From NCBI GenBank assembly GCA_025356665.1, contig JANXRV010000146.1, positions 1 to 64,000 of the forward strand: a stretch of 64,000 nucleotides of DNA, in the 5' to 3' direction. Both the position numbers and the translations under genes were made by a program. The stretch is from CAITSH01 sp025356665. GTDB taxonomy: Bacteria > Pseudomonadota > Gammaproteobacteria > Burkholderiales > SG8-39. The notes below the pieces were generated by a model. That model made no database searches. It had not been told where the DNA came from and was given only the letters and a program-made list of their open reading frames with translations. Below, piece by piece: positions 62,085-64,000 of the stretch (positions within the stretch are counted from its first letter, which is position 1; each line of letters starts with the position of its first letter).

Positions 62085-62194
62085 TATTTGCCGGCCTGTC
62101 GTCGCCATGGCGGTTGCCGCTGGTGTTTGTTGCGGTGGCGCGGCGCGGCGTTTCGGCTACACTGCGCGGGCTTTGTCATTGCACGCCAATCTTC

Positions 62195-62968
62195 ATGTCC
62201 GCTCCTTCGCAAGAATTCATTTTTATCCAGGGCCGCAAGCTCGAAACCAGCTTCATTCCGGCCGGCCGTGCCGGCGTACCGGCCCTGGTGCTGCTTCACG
62301 AGGGCCTCGGTTCGGTCTCACTCTGGCGCGATTTTCCTGCCAAGCTGGCTGCCGCGACCGGATGCGCGGTGCTGGCCTATTCGCGCTACGGTTACGGCCA
62401 ATCCGATGTGCTCGATTCGCCGCGGCCTGTCGAGTACATGCATCGCGAGGCACTCGATGTCCTGCCCGAACTGCTGGCACGTCTTTCCATAGACGCCCCG
62501 GTGCTGGTCGGGCATAGCGACGGCGCCTCGATTGCGCTGATCAACGCCGGCGCCCGCCATGCCGTGCGCGGTGTCGTCGCCATGGCGCCGCATGTGTTTG
62601 TCGAGGACGTGTCAGTGAAATCCATCGCCGAGGCGAAGCTGGCATTCGAACAAACCGACTTGCCGCAAAAACTCGCGCGCCATCACACCGACAGCGCAAA
62701 AACCTTCTACGGCTGGAACGATACCTGGTTGCATGCGGATTTCCGCCCTTGGAACATCGAGGAATACCTGCCTTCGATCCGCTGTCCGGTGCTGGCCATC
62801 CAGGGTCTTGATGACGAGTACGGCAGCATGGCGCAGCTCGAGGCCATCGCGGCGCAGGCGGGCGGGGCGGTGGAATTGCTCAAGCTCCCGGCCTGCAGGC
62901 ATTCGCCGCATCGCGACCAGCCCGCAGCGGTGCTTGGCGCCATTGCCCGATTTGTCGCGGCGCTTTGA
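62195..62968 (+). CDS. alpha/beta hydrolase
   Basis: A 257-residue alpha/beta hydrolase. The oxyanion region is VLLHEGLGSVSLWRDFP, the nucleophile elbow GHSDGAS (Ser about 106), the acid in IQGLDDEYG and the histidine in CRHSPHRDQP, so the triad is complete. No signal peptide. Substrate unknown; similar hydrolases act on esters or thioesters. No clear ribosome site before the ATG, but the start fits the family. Confidence 0.85.
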   Translation: MSAPSQEFIFIQGRKLETSFIPAGRAGVPALVLLHEGLGSVSLWRDFPAKLAAATGCAVLAYSRYGYGQSDVLDSPRPVEYMHREALDVLPELLARLSIDAPVLVGHSDGASIALINAGARHAVRGVVAMAPHVFVEDVSVKSIAEAKLAFEQTDLPQKLARHHTDSAKTFYGWNDTWLHADFRPWNIEEYLPSIRCPVLAIQGLDDEYGSMAQLEAIAAQAGGAVELLKLPACRHSPHRDQPAAVLGAIARFVAAL

Positions 62969-63047
62969 CGATAAAAAGGGAGCGGCGCTGGCTTTAAAGC
63001 ACGCGAATCACCGCCGGCCGACATGCATCGCGGTGCGCGTGGCGGAA

Positions 63048-64000
63048 TCAGCTGCGGCGTGGCTCCAGCGATTTGGTGTAAAGCGTGGCGCCGGTCAAAT
63101 CTTTCAGCGCCACCGTCATCGCCGCAGACTTGGCATCGATTTTTACTTCGCCGTAAAACTGCAGGTTGGCAGTGGGCGGGGTATTCTGCTTTTGCGGCGC
63201 TTTTTCGTACATCACGGTGATGCCGAAAGTGCCATCCTTGGGATTGGGACCAAAGCTGCCGGCGTTGAGCGGACCGGAGACGAATTCCCAGAAGCCGTCG
63301 AAGTCGCTGAACTTTGCCTTGGCCGGATCGTAGTAATGCGCGGCGGTGTAGTGTACGTCGGCGGTCAGCCACACCACGTTGCGAATACGATTTTTCTTGA
63401 TCCAGGACAGCAGGCGGGCGAGTTCCAACTCGCGGCCGCTGGGCACACCGTCCACGCCGTTGGCAAGGGCCTCCCACTTGTCGCGCCCCTGCGCATCCTT
63501 GCCGTCGGGTACGCCAAGGCCGAGGGGCATGTCGGCGGCGATGACCTTCCACACTGCCTTGGACGCTTTTAGCTCGCGCTTGAGCCATTCGATCTGCGTG
63601 TTGCCCATGAAGGCGGTGTCCTCGCCTTCCTGCGTCTGCGTGTTGTGCGAATTGGCACCGCGATAACTGCGCATGTCCACGACCATCACGTCGAGCAGCG
63701 GGCCGTAGGCAATGGTGCGATAGACGCGCTCGGCTTCGTCCTGGGTGTGCCAGCGCATCGGCGCGTATTCAAGAAAGGCGCGTGTGGCGCGGGCGGTCAG
63801 CAGTGGCACATTTTTTTCGGTGTAGCGTGCGTCGCCCGACAAGTCCTTGCTGTCCGACCAGTTGTTGGTGACCTCATGGTCATCCCACTGCCAGATCTGC
63901 GGCACCTCGGCGTTGAAGCGGCGCACGTTGTCATCGACGAGGTTGTAGCGGTGGTTGCCGCGAAAGTCGTTGAGGGTCTCGGCGACCTTGCTTTTTTCCG
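63048..64000 (-). CDS. PhoD-type alkaline phosphatase, partial
   Basis: The C-terminal 317 residues of a PhoD/metallophosphatase; the frame stays open through the window end, so the N-terminus (with signal peptide) is missing. Metal-binding segments seen are QWDDHEVTNNW, MVVDMRSYRG and VVWLTADVHYTAAHYYDP. PhoD enzymes release phosphate from mono- and diesters in the periplasm or outside the cell using Ca2+ and Fe3+. It is convergent with the alpha/beta hydrolase, 79 bp apart. Confidence 0.9.
   Translation of the reverse strand, partial: EKSKVAETLNDFRGNHRYNLVDDNVRRFNAEVPQIWQWDDHEVTNNWSDSKDLSGDARYTEKNVPLLTARATRAFLEYAPMRWHTQDEAERVYRTIAYGPLLDVMVVDMRSYRGANSHNTQTQEGEDTAFMGNTQIEWLKRELKASKAVWKVIAADMPLGLGVPDGKDAQGRDKWEALANGVDGVPSGRELELARLLSWIKKNRIRNVVWLTADVHYTAAHYYDPAKAKFSDFDGFWEFVSGPLNAGSFGPNPKDGTFGITVMYEKAPQKQNTPPTANLQFYGEVKIDAKSAAMTVALKDLTGATLYTKSLEPRRS

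Overview
The window looks like a chromosomal segment of a high-GC, facultatively anaerobic betaproteobacterium. The reasons are the msrB-yciB-bolA-ppiC gene order, the many orphan Bug (TctC-like) binding proteins, the aerobic benzoyl-CoA (box) pathway, and a cbb3 oxidase plus copper nitrite reductase tied to an FNR regulator. I cannot name the genus from sequence alone. No rRNA, tRNA, CRISPR array, transposase or prophage gene was seen.

Left part (1-16.7 kb): a glycine-zipper envelope protein. Next is a GntR-controlled operon: UbiD-type decarboxylase, TIGR04076-like protein, DUF169 protein, NDP-forming acyl-CoA synthetase and Bug protein. After an EF-hand/BON protein come the housekeeping block ppiC-bolA-yciB-msrB, an enoyl-CoA hydratase/cysteine-dioxygenase-like pair, and an enolase-superfamily enzyme facing two Bug genes. 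A protein with a di-iron ferritin-like residue pattern closes this part.

Middle part (16.7-33.1 kb): a low-oxygen respiration block. It holds two uspA genes, a TauE/SafE-like transporter, hemN, fnr, ccoNOQP-ccoG-ccoH plus a small membrane protein, ccoS-ccoI with a DUF2892 gene, a beta-CASP metallo-hydrolase, and nirK with a C-terminal haem c domain. FNR-type boxes lie upstream of uspA, ccoN, the DUF2892-ccoI unit and nirK, so one regulator encoded here probably switches on the whole block.

Box region (33.1-40.2 kb): boxR-boxC-boxB on the minus strand, divergent from flavodoxin-bclA. BclA makes benzoyl-CoA, BoxB epoxidises it and BoxC opens the ring; the reductase gene boxA is not in the window. 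Between boxC and boxB sit a stand-alone four-helix-bundle (S23/IVP-type) gene flanked by inverted short repeats, and a 38-codon reading frame that repeats the first 15 residues of BoxB.

Right part (40.4-64 kb): a MarR regulator divergent from a glutathione S-transferase, leading cupin, HpaB-type monooxygenase, Bug and second UbiD genes; a branched-chain-amino-acid-type ABC importer (SBP-livH-livM-livG-livF); an AttEFGH-like ABC system with a lipocalin-like protein; a LMW-phosphatase/ArsC-like protein; a c-di-GMP/cyclic-nucleotide group (CBS-GGDEF-EAL, two-CNB protein, PilZ protein); an alpha/beta hydrolase; and a PhoD-type phosphatase running off the end. Several families of short dispersed repeats lie between the genes, one of which supplies the C-terminal codons of ccoI.
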